Assembly: GCA_003505715.1 (NCBI GenBank)
Contig: DNXU01000266.1
Span: 30,688-40,795, forward strand
DNA: 10,108 nucleotides
Reading direction: 5' to 3'
Origin: Cyanobacteria bacterium UBA8803
GTDB lineage: Bacteria > Cyanobacteriota > Cyanobacteriia > Cyanobacteriales > Coleofasciculaceae
Under the pieces are notes generated by a model. The model was given only the letters and a program-made list of their open reading frames with translations. It ran no database searches and had not been told where the DNA came from. Below, one piece after another: positions 1 through 7,200 of the stretch. The translations under genes were made by a program, and so were the position numbers. The stretch's first letter is position 1; every line of letters begins with the position of its first letter.

Positions 1-29
1 ACAACCAACAACCAACAACAACCTATTAA
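1..29. repeat. Heptamer tandem repeat (ACAACCA-type) at window edge
   Basis: The first bases read as ACAACCA, ACAACCA, ACAACA, ACC: a 7-base unit repeated about twice and then decaying. This resembles the short tandemly repeated repetitive (STRR) heptamers common between genes in filamentous cyanobacteria. It lies just beyond the stop codon of the minus-strand GTPase gene. The array probably continues left of the window, so its copy number is unknown. Confidence 0.6.
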
Positions 30-1958
30 CTATTTGGGCTTTGACTGTAAGTTGAGATAATACTCAAACCGCTGCCGCAGCTTTTCTACGGTGAGATTCT
101 GAGTCCAATACTCCACCAAGGCATGACCAAAGGCCCAAGTGTTACGATCACCAGAGGCAGAATTTTCCAATAACAGCGGCCAAAGAGCTAACAGGTCAAA
201 GTTCATGGTTTTGGAGTCGCCCGCACTTAAGAGGGAGAACAGCTCATAGGCCATCTGGAGTTTACCAATAACAATCGGTAACTGTTCGACCGGGATTTGT
301 TCAGCTAGCAAATAGGCAAGAGTGGGCCGTCCAGTGGTGAGAGTGGAAATGAACTGGAGGATAGGACTTTTAAGCAGTGCCGTCAGTCCCTGGGCGGTTG
401 CCATCTGTAAGGTGTAGCGATCGATGATCTTGGCGGCAGCGAGGGTACGTGCTTCTAGGTTACTTAAAAAGCGGGCGAGGCGGAGTTGCTTGGCAGGGGC
501 GATCGCTTCTACCAGTGCCAGGGATAGCGCATCCACACCCCAGGCAGTTCGATCTGTCTTCAGATCGCCCGTCACCACAGGCAAAATGCGATCGCAATAG
601 TCGCCCAATAGTTCAGCACGATACTCTGTCGCTTCCCGAATAGCCTTTTCTTTCGGACGATCGCCCCATTGCCAGTCGTAGGGTGGCTCCCATTCCCGGA
701 TTGGACGGAGACGATCGATCTGGGTAACGATAGTTATTGCAGGCAGGTTTTCCACCTCAGCCTTCATGTCTTTGAGAAAGTCTACATCCATTTGGAGAGC
801 GGGATCGAGGGCAGGCGTAACTAAGAGCAACAGATCGGCATTGGTTGCCCAATCTAGCACCAGTTCCCGCAGATCGGTGCGGTTCACCTGTTCGTAACCC
901 GGAGTATCCCAAAGCGTCAGGGTTTCCCCACTTTCAGACTGCCAGTGGTAATTCTGAATGCGATCGGTACTGGGTAATACATCGACTTCGGCGCGATCGG
1001 TTTGAAAGATGGTGTTAATCAGGCTGCTTTTTCCGGCTCCGGTGCGCCCTACGAGTAGAATATTGACAGGTTTTTGCTCAACTACCTCGGCAGGTTCGGC
1101 CTGAGTCAGGATTTCTCGCAGAGTTTGCGTCTTCGCTTTCGGTAGCGTAGGTGTAGTAACTGGCAATTCGGCGACGGGTAGGGTACTACCACTGTAGAGA
1201 GCGATCGCCTGCCGAGATAAGTTCTTCAGCGCAGCTTCTCGCAGCAATTGACTCAAATTCACCAACAGTTGTTGATTAGCTTGGTCAGTATAACGCTGGC
1301 TGGCTTGTTTTGCTATTGCTACAGCAGGGTTCAAAAGCCACTGCGCCCAGTTCCAGGCTTGCAAGAGTTTGCGGGCAGATGGCTCTAGCTTGCGGTAGAC
1401 TTCATAGGCTTGGTAGGCTTGCCCAACCGTAACTTGATTGAGGGCAGGGGATAATTGCTGCATCCACCGATCTACCTCATCCACTGTACCCCGAATTAAC
1501 CCGTAAGCTTGGGGGATGTAAATGTTGAGCAGGGGATATTTGACTTCCGGATGATAGATGTGAGCGATCGCCACTACCAGATCTTGGCAGCGCTGCCAGA
1601 AGGTTTGCCAATCTTCCCAAATAGGGCGATCGTCTTGTGCTGTTTTTAAGATATCTTGCAGGGCGGCTTCTGCGCGAGCGGTAACCCCACCGATTGGAGG
1701 TGACTCTATGCTATCGTTGTTAATCGGTTCGAGTTGTTGGCTCACCTGAGCCATAACAGCTTCGATCTGGGCGACTGCGGGTTTAGTCCATTTCACCAAC
1801 AGCCAGCGCCAGCCGACTAAGATGAGAGTGAATACGCCCCAGATCCAATTAATGCCCCACTCGTGGATTTGCAATCCTGCCGATATCAGTAAGAAACTGA
1901 CAATTGCTGCGATCGGAGTTGCTAGCACCAGCCACTGCCACAGTTGTAAGCGCACCAT
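30..1958 (-). CDS. Membrane-anchored Era/Ras-like GTPase (642 aa)
   Basis: This is a P-loop GTPase with two N-terminal membrane helices (about residues 8-30 and 34-57). A long, mostly helical region (about 60-290) follows, and then the G domain. The G1 motif GRTGAGKSS is at 304-312, the G3 motif DTPG at 351-354 and the G4 motif TQID at 412-415. The intact G4 Asp points to guanine specificity. The G domain resembles the 50S ribosome-binding GTPase/Era-like group often found in cyanobacterial membrane GTPases. The C-terminal part (about 490-642) is helical and I do not recognise it as a known domain. The start is the ATG at 1956-1958. A GGGAGG stretch lies about 13 bases upstream of it, which is long for a Shine-Dalgarno spacing. 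The gene follows the esterase gene on the same strand after a 162-base gap, so co-transcription is possible but not shown. The cellular role is unknown; membrane remodelling or stress response is only a guess. Confidence 0.85.
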   Translation of the reverse strand: MVRLQLWQWLVLATPIAAIVSFLLISAGLQIHEWGINWIWGVFTLILVGWRWLLVKWTKPAVAQIEAVMAQVSQQLEPINNDSIESPPIGGVTARAEAALQDILKTAQDDRPIWEDWQTFWQRCQDLVVAIAHIYHPEVKYPLLNIYIPQAYGLIRGTVDEVDRWMQQLSPALNQVTVGQAYQAYEVYRKLEPSARKLLQAWNWAQWLLNPAVAIAKQASQRYTDQANQQLLVNLSQLLREAALKNLSRQAIALYSGSTLPVAELPVTTPTLPKAKTQTLREILTQAEPAEVVEQKPVNILLVGRTGAGKSSLINTIFQTDRAEVDVLPSTDRIQNYHWQSESGETLTLWDTPGYEQVNRTDLRELVLDWATNADLLLLVTPALDPALQMDVDFLKDMKAEVENLPAITIVTQIDRLRPIREWEPPYDWQWGDRPKEKAIREATEYRAELLGDYCDRILPVVTGDLKTDRTAWGVDALSLALVEAIAPAKQLRLARFLSNLEARTLAAAKIIDRYTLQMATAQGLTALLKSPILQFISTLTTGRPTLAYLLAEQIPVEQLPIVIGKLQMAYELFSLLSAGDSKTMNFDLLALWPLLLENSASGDRNTWAFGHALVEYWTQNLTVEKLRQRFEYYLNLQSKPK

Positions 1959-2050
1959 TATCCAATACTTGCCTCCCTTGACTGTCGGTTTTGGTGGGAG
2001 CGAGTCGCTACGGCAACCAATAGCTGTGTTAGTGGCGATCGCTCGTATTC

Positions 2051-2066
2051 TCCCAGGGTACTGGGA
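2051..2066. other. Small perfect inverted repeat between esterase and GTPase genes
   Basis: TCCCAG, a 4-base loop GGTA, then CTGGGA form a perfect 6-bp hairpin about 55 bases past the esterase stop codon. No T-run follows on the minus strand, so it does not look like a classical intrinsic terminator. It could be a weak attenuator or an operator, or it may mean nothing. Confidence 0.25.
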
Positions 2067-2120
2067 ATGTAGCCATTCTACTTTTCCTAGTTTCCTACGA
2101 TTGGCAAGACGGACAATGCT

Positions 2121-2999
2121 TCAGGCTAAATAAAATTGCTTGAGTACTAATCCCAAACGGGCAGCCCAAGCTTGTTCGTCATGACCGCCCATGCGATCTT
2201 CATACTTAAAGAGATTGACTCCCAACACATAGCCATATTCTTGTTGTAGCAGATCTACCATTTTACGCCCCCAGCGAGTTGCTTGCTGCTCGATCACAAA
2301 GTTATGAAATCCCCCCGTGCGCTGGCATCCCCAATCAATCCACAGACGAGGGCGATCGGGATTATCTGCTTGGAGATAGGGAGCTAAAGTTTTTATTAAC
2401 GGCGTATTGCGAAGATTAAACACACCACCCACCCAAAACGATGGTGAGAGTGCGCCTACATTGCCAAAATATTGACCATGAACGCACCCTGTATAAAAAG
2501 CAGCTAATCCGCCATGAGAGGAACCTATAATAGTTGTCAAGTTGCGATCGCTTCTTGCCCGATAGTTGCTGTCAATAAATTGCTTCAAGCGCACCAGATA
2601 GCTGGCATACTCTGGCAATCCCCCACCTTCTTTTTTAAAAGGTGCTGACAACTCGTTGACATGCAGGTATTCGTGTGACCTGTTTAGAGGATGGATTGCC
2701 ACTACAATCACTGGTGAAATAGCTGCCGTTTGATAGAGATTGTGCAGCGTTCTTGGCACCTCCCAAGAGTAGGGGCTCAAGCCATTTGCCCAGAAAGTTG
2801 TATTGCCATCATTCATATAAATAACTGGGTAGTATTGATGGCTGCTTTCATAGCTGCGGGGCAAAAAGATATGAACTTGGCGAGGTGCGTCACGGGTGGC
2901 ATCAAGTTGGAGCTGATCGTAAGTGTGAAAATACCCGCTGGCATCGCCCTCGTCGTGATAGTAGGCGTTCTGTCCACCTAATGTAAAAGGATTACCCAT
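2121..2999 (-). CDS. Esterase-family alpha/beta hydrolase (enterochelin-esterase-like)
   Basis: This is a 292-residue serine hydrolase of the alpha/beta fold, closest to the Esterase (PF00756) type that includes Fes-like and esterase D-like enzymes. The nucleophile elbow GSSHGG (159-164) places the catalytic Ser at 161. The motif GGHDEQAW near the C-terminus supplies the probable catalytic His273. The acid is probably Asp222 in LWIDWG. The early segment VHIFLPRSY...YYPVIYMNDG (42-65) is typical of the first strands and oxyanion region of this family. There is no signal peptide, so it is probably cytoplasmic. The substrate cannot be read from the sequence. The gene is transcribed away from the catalase-like/lipoxygenase fusion, sharing a 239-base upstream region with it, so a link to lipid or oxylipin esters is possible but rests on position only. 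The ATG at 2997-2999 has no clear Shine-Dalgarno. Confidence 0.85.
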   Translation of the reverse strand: MGNPFTLGGQNAYYHDEGDASGYFHTYDQLQLDATRDAPRQVHIFLPRSYESSHQYYPVIYMNDGNTTFWANGLSPYSWEVPRTLHNLYQTAAISPVIVVAIHPLNRSHEYLHVNELSAPFKKEGGGLPEYASYLVRLKQFIDSNYRARSDRNLTTIIGSSHGGLAAFYTGCVHGQYFGNVGALSPSFWVGGVFNLRNTPLIKTLAPYLQADNPDRPRLWIDWGCQRTGGFHNFVIEQQATRWGRKMVDLLQQEYGYVLGVNLFKYEDRMGGHDEQAWAARLGLVLKQFYLA

Positions 3000-3160
3000 T
3001 GCCGAGAATAGGTTGTTAAATTTTGTAAGGCATTCATCTATCCTATCAAGTCCGGCAACCTTATTCCCGTATGCTTATAGGGGCAGGTTAATCAAAGTTG
3101 TTGGCTACCTAGGGAAGATATCGATAGTCTCTCTACAATACCGATACCCACAGATATGAT

Positions 3161-3181
3161 ATCAGCCATCAGCCTTGAGCC
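3161..3181. repeat. Short heptamer repeat ATCAGCC x2 plus TTGAGCC
   Basis: Two perfect ATCAGCC units are followed by one variant, TTGAGCC, making three 7-base units in tandem. This is STRR-like, as in many cyanobacterial intergenic regions. It lies about 60 bases upstream of the fusion gene start and may fall within the leader of its transcript. Confidence 0.45.
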
Positions 3182-3220
3182 TTCAAGACGATCGGGCAAT
3201 TTCGTATTCAAGCGTCAATC

Positions 3221-3227
3221 AAGGGAG
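3221..3227 (+). promoter_or_regulatory. Ribosome binding site of the fusion gene
   Basis: AAGGGAG lies upstream of the ATG at 3239, with 11 bases between GGAG and the start codon. The spacing is slightly long, but it is the only Shine-Dalgarno-like sequence nearby and it supports this start. Confidence 0.5.
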
Positions 3228-3238
3228 TAAGTCAAACT

Positions 3239-5701
3239 ATGGTTGCAACTGAAAAAGAAATATTGAATTGTCTTTCTGGCGATCGCAGGATCGTAGATAT
3301 CGAGCCTAGGTTTCAAAAAATTATTTCCAATATTGCTAAAGTTTTTGGCCAAGTCGCTCAAGTGAAAGGCAGAAGAGCAACCCATTCCTTTGGCAGTCTC
3401 GCCTTAGGCAAGCTGGAAGTTATCAAAGATATTAATATCCCTAAGCATAGAATATTCTCACCCGGAAATCAGTTCCCAGTTTTAGTCCGCCATGCCAACA
3501 TTAAAGGTTTTCCCGATGACGCTATTCTGGATGGCCGTGGCGCAACAGTACGGATTTTAAAAGGTGCACCTGACACGCCTTTAGCCTCCTTAAAACTTGC
3601 GGATTATATTGTAGATATCCTCATGAGTACAGGACGCTGCTTTTTCATGAATAATGCGGCTTCCTTTAGCCGCTGGGTGGCTGCTTCTATGGAAGAGCGA
3701 GCCAAGTTATTAGTAGAATTTCCCAAAATCAAACCCATCTTCCATGAAATCATTCGCAATCCCGAATCTTATACCAAACTCTATTACTACTCTCAGACGA
3801 CTTACTTATTTAAGTCAGCCGAAGATCCAGCCAAGAAATATTTATTGCGATACCGATTAATTAATGCCGACCGAGCGAGCGATACTGGATTTATCGACGA
3901 ATCCAATCTGCGCTTGCCCTTAGATTATTTGCCGCGATTAGCCAAGGATTTCCGACCACCTAATTATTTACAGCAAGATTTCCGGCAGCGGGTACTCCAA
4001 AAAGGAGTACAATATATTTTACAAATTCAATTACAAGAAGTTTCCGATTCCCTAGAGGCAAATGAGATCGCCAAAGATTCCACAATTGCTTGGGATGAAG
4101 CCAAGTATCCTTTTCGCGATGTCGCCACGATTGGGTTAAACTCTATCGTGCCCGATGAGATAGCAGAACCGTTAGAATTTAATGCTTATCATGCACCCGA
4201 TGACCTAGCTTTAATTTTGGCCTATTCCATTAAGGAAACTGCTTCTATTAATCATTTACGCTCGATTGTTTACGAAATTTCCGCTAATATGCGGAAATAC
4301 CAAGTTCCCAGTGCAGAACTGGTAGATTGGGGGATAGACAATCAACCTCCCCTGAAAGCTATCTTTCCTTATTTTGGAACTAGCGGCAAAGATTTACCCC
4401 GATTCGATCCCCAGTACGATCTACCTCCGCGAGTAGCACCGAAGCCTCGCCTGGTGGCTAATATCGGACTTAATACCATCCCCGCCAAACCAGCTCCCCC
4501 CCTCCAACTGTTGGGAATTTCCGGTGTGAGCGATATCATCCAGCAAATGGCAACGCCCCAAGTCATGCCTGCCAATTTAAGCCGCTGCCGCCCCGATAAG
4601 TTTAGCGATACTTTCTTTGTCGAGCGCCGTCTGAATGGTTTTAACCCAGGTAAATTTAATCGGGTTGAAAAAAAGGATTGGCAATACGTTATTCGCTACG
4701 ATTGCCGGAAGCATAAAGTTAAACCAGCAGGCATTTTACCTGCTGTAATTGAAGCCCGGTTTACTTTACAAGGGCAAAGCTTACAGGTACATTCAATTCA
4801 GTACGATCTAAATGGTGCCACAACTACTAATTGCCCTGGTGATGCAGATTGGGAATGGGCGAAACGCTTATTCAGAAGTGCTGAATTTATTTTTCAAGAG
4901 ACTCAGGCTCATTTGGGACGTACTCACTTGAATATTGAGCAATATGCAATGGCTTATTATCGGAATGTAATTAATAATCCAATTAAGCTGTTGCTAGAAC
5001 CTCATTTGGAGGGACTGCTGAATATCAATAAACTAGGCGCATCAATCATATTTGGCAAGACGGGAATTATTCCTCAAGCTTCAGCTCTCGATGAACAACA
5101 AGTTGAATCTCTGCTGAAAGAAGAAATTAGTCAGCTCAATTACCATACATGGCATCCTAGTACTCAAGCCCTCAAAGATTTTGTGACTAACAACTTTTTC
5201 GACCGTGCTGCCCTGGCAGCTTGGCAAGTCATAGAAAGTTATGTGGAAACTTTCTTTAAAAATCAAGAGGCGGGAATACTGGCATTATGGTCAGAGATTG
5301 AGAACATGTCGCAAGATTTAGTCGCTCATGCCCTACTTAAACCCAAATTAGGTACTCTGGCTATTGCGAACATTAATGACTTAAAGAAACTCTGCGTCTA
5401 CGTCATCTATCATTGCTCATTTTTACACTCTTGGGTCAATTACAAACAGTATGAAGATGGCGGCGATATAGATTATGCTAGTATTGGCTTGTGGGACAGC
5501 CATCATTCTGCTTATAATCCTGTAGATATCTTGCAGAAGCATGTTCAACAGGTGGTGATCGTTTGGACTCTGTCTAACGTTCGCTACAATCCGGTTATGG
5601 AAAATGGCAATCCGATGCTAAAAGATTTATTTTGGCGGCGTCGAGATGAAATTCAGCCCGGTTTACCTTTGGAGTTACTCATGATGAGTATTCATATTTG
5701 A
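3239..5701 (+). CDS. Catalase-related haem domain fused to lipoxygenase, with atypical active sites
   Basis: This 820-residue fusion has the layout of the Anabaena and coral catalase-related/lipoxygenase proteins. The N-terminal half (about 40-365) matches coral allene oxide synthase: RRATH with Thr48-His49 on the distal haem side, RHAN (84-87), YYYSQTTYLFK (182-192), and LRSIVY with Arg341 and proximal haem ligand Tyr345. A Pro-rich linker follows (about 366-450). The lipoxygenase domain starts near SDTFFVERRLNG (456-467) and has no PLAT domain. It keeps HLGRTH (558-563), EPHLEGLLNIN, HSWVNYKQY with ligands His730 and Asn734, and a C-terminal Ile820. Two key positions differ. The first iron-ligand His is Gln553 (codon CAA at 4895), and the distal haem Asn is Ser130 (AGT at 3626). 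Family members oxygenate polyunsaturated fatty acids and then rearrange the hydroperoxide, usually in the cytosol or at membranes. Whether this copy is catalytic is uncertain. The reading frame is intact. HIP1 sites are rarer here than in the neighbouring GTPase genes. Confidence 0.9.
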   Translation: MVATEKEILNCLSGDRRIVDIEPRFQKIISNIAKVFGQVAQVKGRRATHSFGSLALGKLEVIKDINIPKHRIFSPGNQFPVLVRHANIKGFPDDAILDGRGATVRILKGAPDTPLASLKLADYIVDILMSTGRCFFMNNAASFSRWVAASMEERAKLLVEFPKIKPIFHEIIRNPESYTKLYYYSQTTYLFKSAEDPAKKYLLRYRLINADRASDTGFIDESNLRLPLDYLPRLAKDFRPPNYLQQDFRQRVLQKGVQYILQIQLQEVSDSLEANEIAKDSTIAWDEAKYPFRDVATIGLNSIVPDEIAEPLEFNAYHAPDDLALILAYSIKETASINHLRSIVYEISANMRKYQVPSAELVDWGIDNQPPLKAIFPYFGTSGKDLPRFDPQYDLPPRVAPKPRLVANIGLNTIPAKPAPPLQLLGISGVSDIIQQMATPQVMPANLSRCRPDKFSDTFFVERRLNGFNPGKFNRVEKKDWQYVIRYDCRKHKVKPAGILPAVIEARFTLQGQSLQVHSIQYDLNGATTTNCPGDADWEWAKRLFRSAEFIFQETQAHLGRTHLNIEQYAMAYYRNVINNPIKLLLEPHLEGLLNINKLGASIIFGKTGIIPQASALDEQQVESLLKEEISQLNYHTWHPSTQALKDFVTNNFFDRAALAAWQVIESYVETFFKNQEAGILALWSEIENMSQDLVAHALLKPKLGTLAIANINDLKKLCVYVIYHCSFLHSWVNYKQYEDGGDIDYASIGLWDSHHSAYNPVDILQKHVQQVVIVWTLSNVRYNPVMENGNPMLKDLFWRRRDEIQPGLPLELLMMSIHI

Positions 5702-5716
5702 AGGGTAATATGGCAG

Positions 5717-5784
5717 ATGTAGGGGCGGGTTTAGCCATTGAAGCGCGTATCTTACCAATAACTTGTGTACAAAACCCGCCCTGA
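5717..5784. repeat. Intergenic inverted-repeat (MITE-like) element, copy 1
   Basis: The left arm GTAGGGGCGGGTTT (5719-5732) and right arm AAAACCCGCCCT (5771-5782) pair around a loop of about 38 bases. The element fills the gap between the convergent stop codons of the fusion gene and the second GTPase gene, so its transcript hairpin could serve as a two-way terminator. Its outer sequence AGATGTAGGGGCGGGTTTAG is almost the same as the right arm of the element at the window end, read in reverse complement. No transposase is encoded, so it would be non-autonomous. Confidence 0.7.
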
Positions 5785-5804
5785 AGGGGCTTGATCTCAT
5801 GATA

Positions 5805-7142
5805 TTATTCCTTATTTCCTGTTCCCTTAAACCTTTGTTGTGCCCCCTTAAAAGCTTCTTGCATCACAGATTGAATCTGCTTGGGATCGGGTTTTCTACC
5901 TCCCATTAAATCCCCAAAGTAGACGCAAGCTCCTTCGCCCAAGGCCCAAGTGTAGGCAGCTGCCCAAGATGCGGCGATCGCACTACCGAAACCGGGTAGA
6001 AATTTGATTAACTCCCGTCCTACTGCCTGTGCTAGGAAGCCGCCTGCGATCGCACTCACGACTCCCCCAGCTTGGGATGGGGTTAGCGTTTGCCCGTACA
6101 ATCTTCCCAGTAGACCTACCATCGAAACTTGCAAGGCTGTCAGCACGGGCATGGTAGCAAAAGGAAGGGGGACAGCGGCGATCGTAGCTGCCATGACGGA
6201 AAAGGCTACCAGGTAACGGCGTCCGATATCCCGGTATAGATTGCCAAGTTGCTCACCAGCATCCTTATCTAATAACTGATAAATCGCCCTAGCTTCGGCT
6301 TCTGGTAGTAAGTCAGCCAGAGCATCTCTGAGGGCTTCTAAGCCATAAAATACCGGAGTATAGCCATCCTCTTCTAAGGTAAAGTCAATTGCAACAGCGC
6401 GATCGCACAATTGGGCAAACCCTTGCTTAATCGCAGTAAAGGCGCGGTTGACCTCCTCATAGTTGGGTGGATAGGCAGGATGATCGGCTGTAGCGGGAGG
6501 ATACAGCTCATGCAAGCAGGTTACCACCAGCAGGCAGGGAATGTCGGGATACTGCTGGCGCAACTCAGTCGCAATTTGTCGCAGCGTATCGGTGGCGAAG
6601 TCATTGATTTTGACCGTCAAAATTAAGATTCTGGCACCCTGACTCGACTGTTGCAGATCCCCAACCAATTCCCGAGCGATCGCCTCAGTGTCCTGGTTGA
6701 CATCGCCCAGTCCGACGGTATCGGTAAAAATGAGCAATGGCAGGTCATTAGATGGATAAGCATAGCGCTCGGTGTGTTGCGTGTGGGGACGAAATCCTTG
6801 ACCGACAATCTGGGCAGACACTCCTGTCAGTCCCCGCACAATGGAACTTTTACCAGCTTGGGGTTTCCCGATCAAGAGGGCTTCAGTGGTTGGCAGTTTA
6901 GATCGCACCGCTTTCAAAATCTCTGCTACCTGAGTTTCGCTGACGCTAAACCACCCAACCACCGTTTGTGCTACTTGCTCGACGGGTAACAGTTGCATCA
7001 AGCGCCCGGTGGCGTCGTGCCAAGTACCAGTCAGGCGGCTCGTCCAGGACTGATCGACTGATTTGGTCATCATCCCATCTTTTGGTTCGCTCAACTGTTG
7101 AGAATCAGGTGACGGCGAGTCAGTATTGTGTGGCTCACTCAT
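5805..7142 (-). CDS. GTPase with C-terminal DUF697-like membrane domain
   Basis: This is a 445-residue P-loop GTPase. Residues 1-40 are polar and probably disordered. The G domain has G1 GKPQAGKSS at 92-100 and G3 DTVG at 141-144. At the expected G4 site (208-211) the sequence is TCLH rather than N/TKxD, so the usual guanine-specifying Asp is missing. The C-terminal third (about 300-415) is hydrophobic and Ala/Gly-rich. Stretches such as AFSVMAATIAAVPLPFATMPVLTALQVSMVGLLG and GGFLAQAVGRELIKFLPGFGSAIAASWAAAYTWALGEG are typical of DUF697 (YcjF-like), which is often fused to Era-like GTPases in cyanobacteria. It is probably membrane associated. The gene is convergent with the fusion gene and lies between two copies of the intergenic element. 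The ATG at 7140-7142 has no clear Shine-Dalgarno. The biological role is unknown. Confidence 0.85.
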   Translation of the reverse strand: MSEPHNTDSPSPDSQQLSEPKDGMMTKSVDQSWTSRLTGTWHDATGRLMQLLPVEQVAQTVVGWFSVSETQVAEILKAVRSKLPTTEALLIGKPQAGKSSIVRGLTGVSAQIVGQGFRPHTQHTERYAYPSNDLPLLIFTDTVGLGDVNQDTEAIARELVGDLQQSSQGARILILTVKINDFATDTLRQIATELRQQYPDIPCLLVVTCLHELYPPATADHPAYPPNYEEVNRAFTAIKQGFAQLCDRAVAIDFTLEEDGYTPVFYGLEALRDALADLLPEAEARAIYQLLDKDAGEQLGNLYRDIGRRYLVAFSVMAATIAAVPLPFATMPVLTALQVSMVGLLGRLYGQTLTPSQAGGVVSAIAGGFLAQAVGRELIKFLPGFGSAIAASWAAAYTWALGEGACVYFGDLMGGRKPDPKQIQSVMQEAFKGAQQRFKGTGNKE

Positions 7143-7200
7143 AGGGGCAGATAGATCTAGAAGAAATCCTGTAGGTTATTGAGGATTCTAAAAGTATCCC

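Larger units (their letters stand above)
3000..3238. promoter_or_regulatory. Divergent intergenic region between esterase and fusion gene
   Basis: This 239-base spacer must hold the promoters of both divergent genes. Candidate -10-like hexamers for the plus strand are TACAAT (3134-3139) and TATGAT (3155-3160). Neither has a convincing -35 box, so they are weak calls. TAGGGGCAGGTT around 3078-3089 resembles a decayed arm of the intergenic element seen elsewhere in the window. No transcription factor site was recognised. Confidence 0.4.

Noticed and set aside
3132..3160. TACAAT and TATGAT as the fusion gene promoter
   Set aside because: Neither has a -35 box at a suitable distance, so I list them only as weak candidates within the intergenic region.
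7165..7187. AATCCT ... AGGATT inverted repeat upstream of the DUF697 GTPase gene
   Set aside because: The six-base arms with an 11-base loop are within what chance produces, and no regulator family matches.
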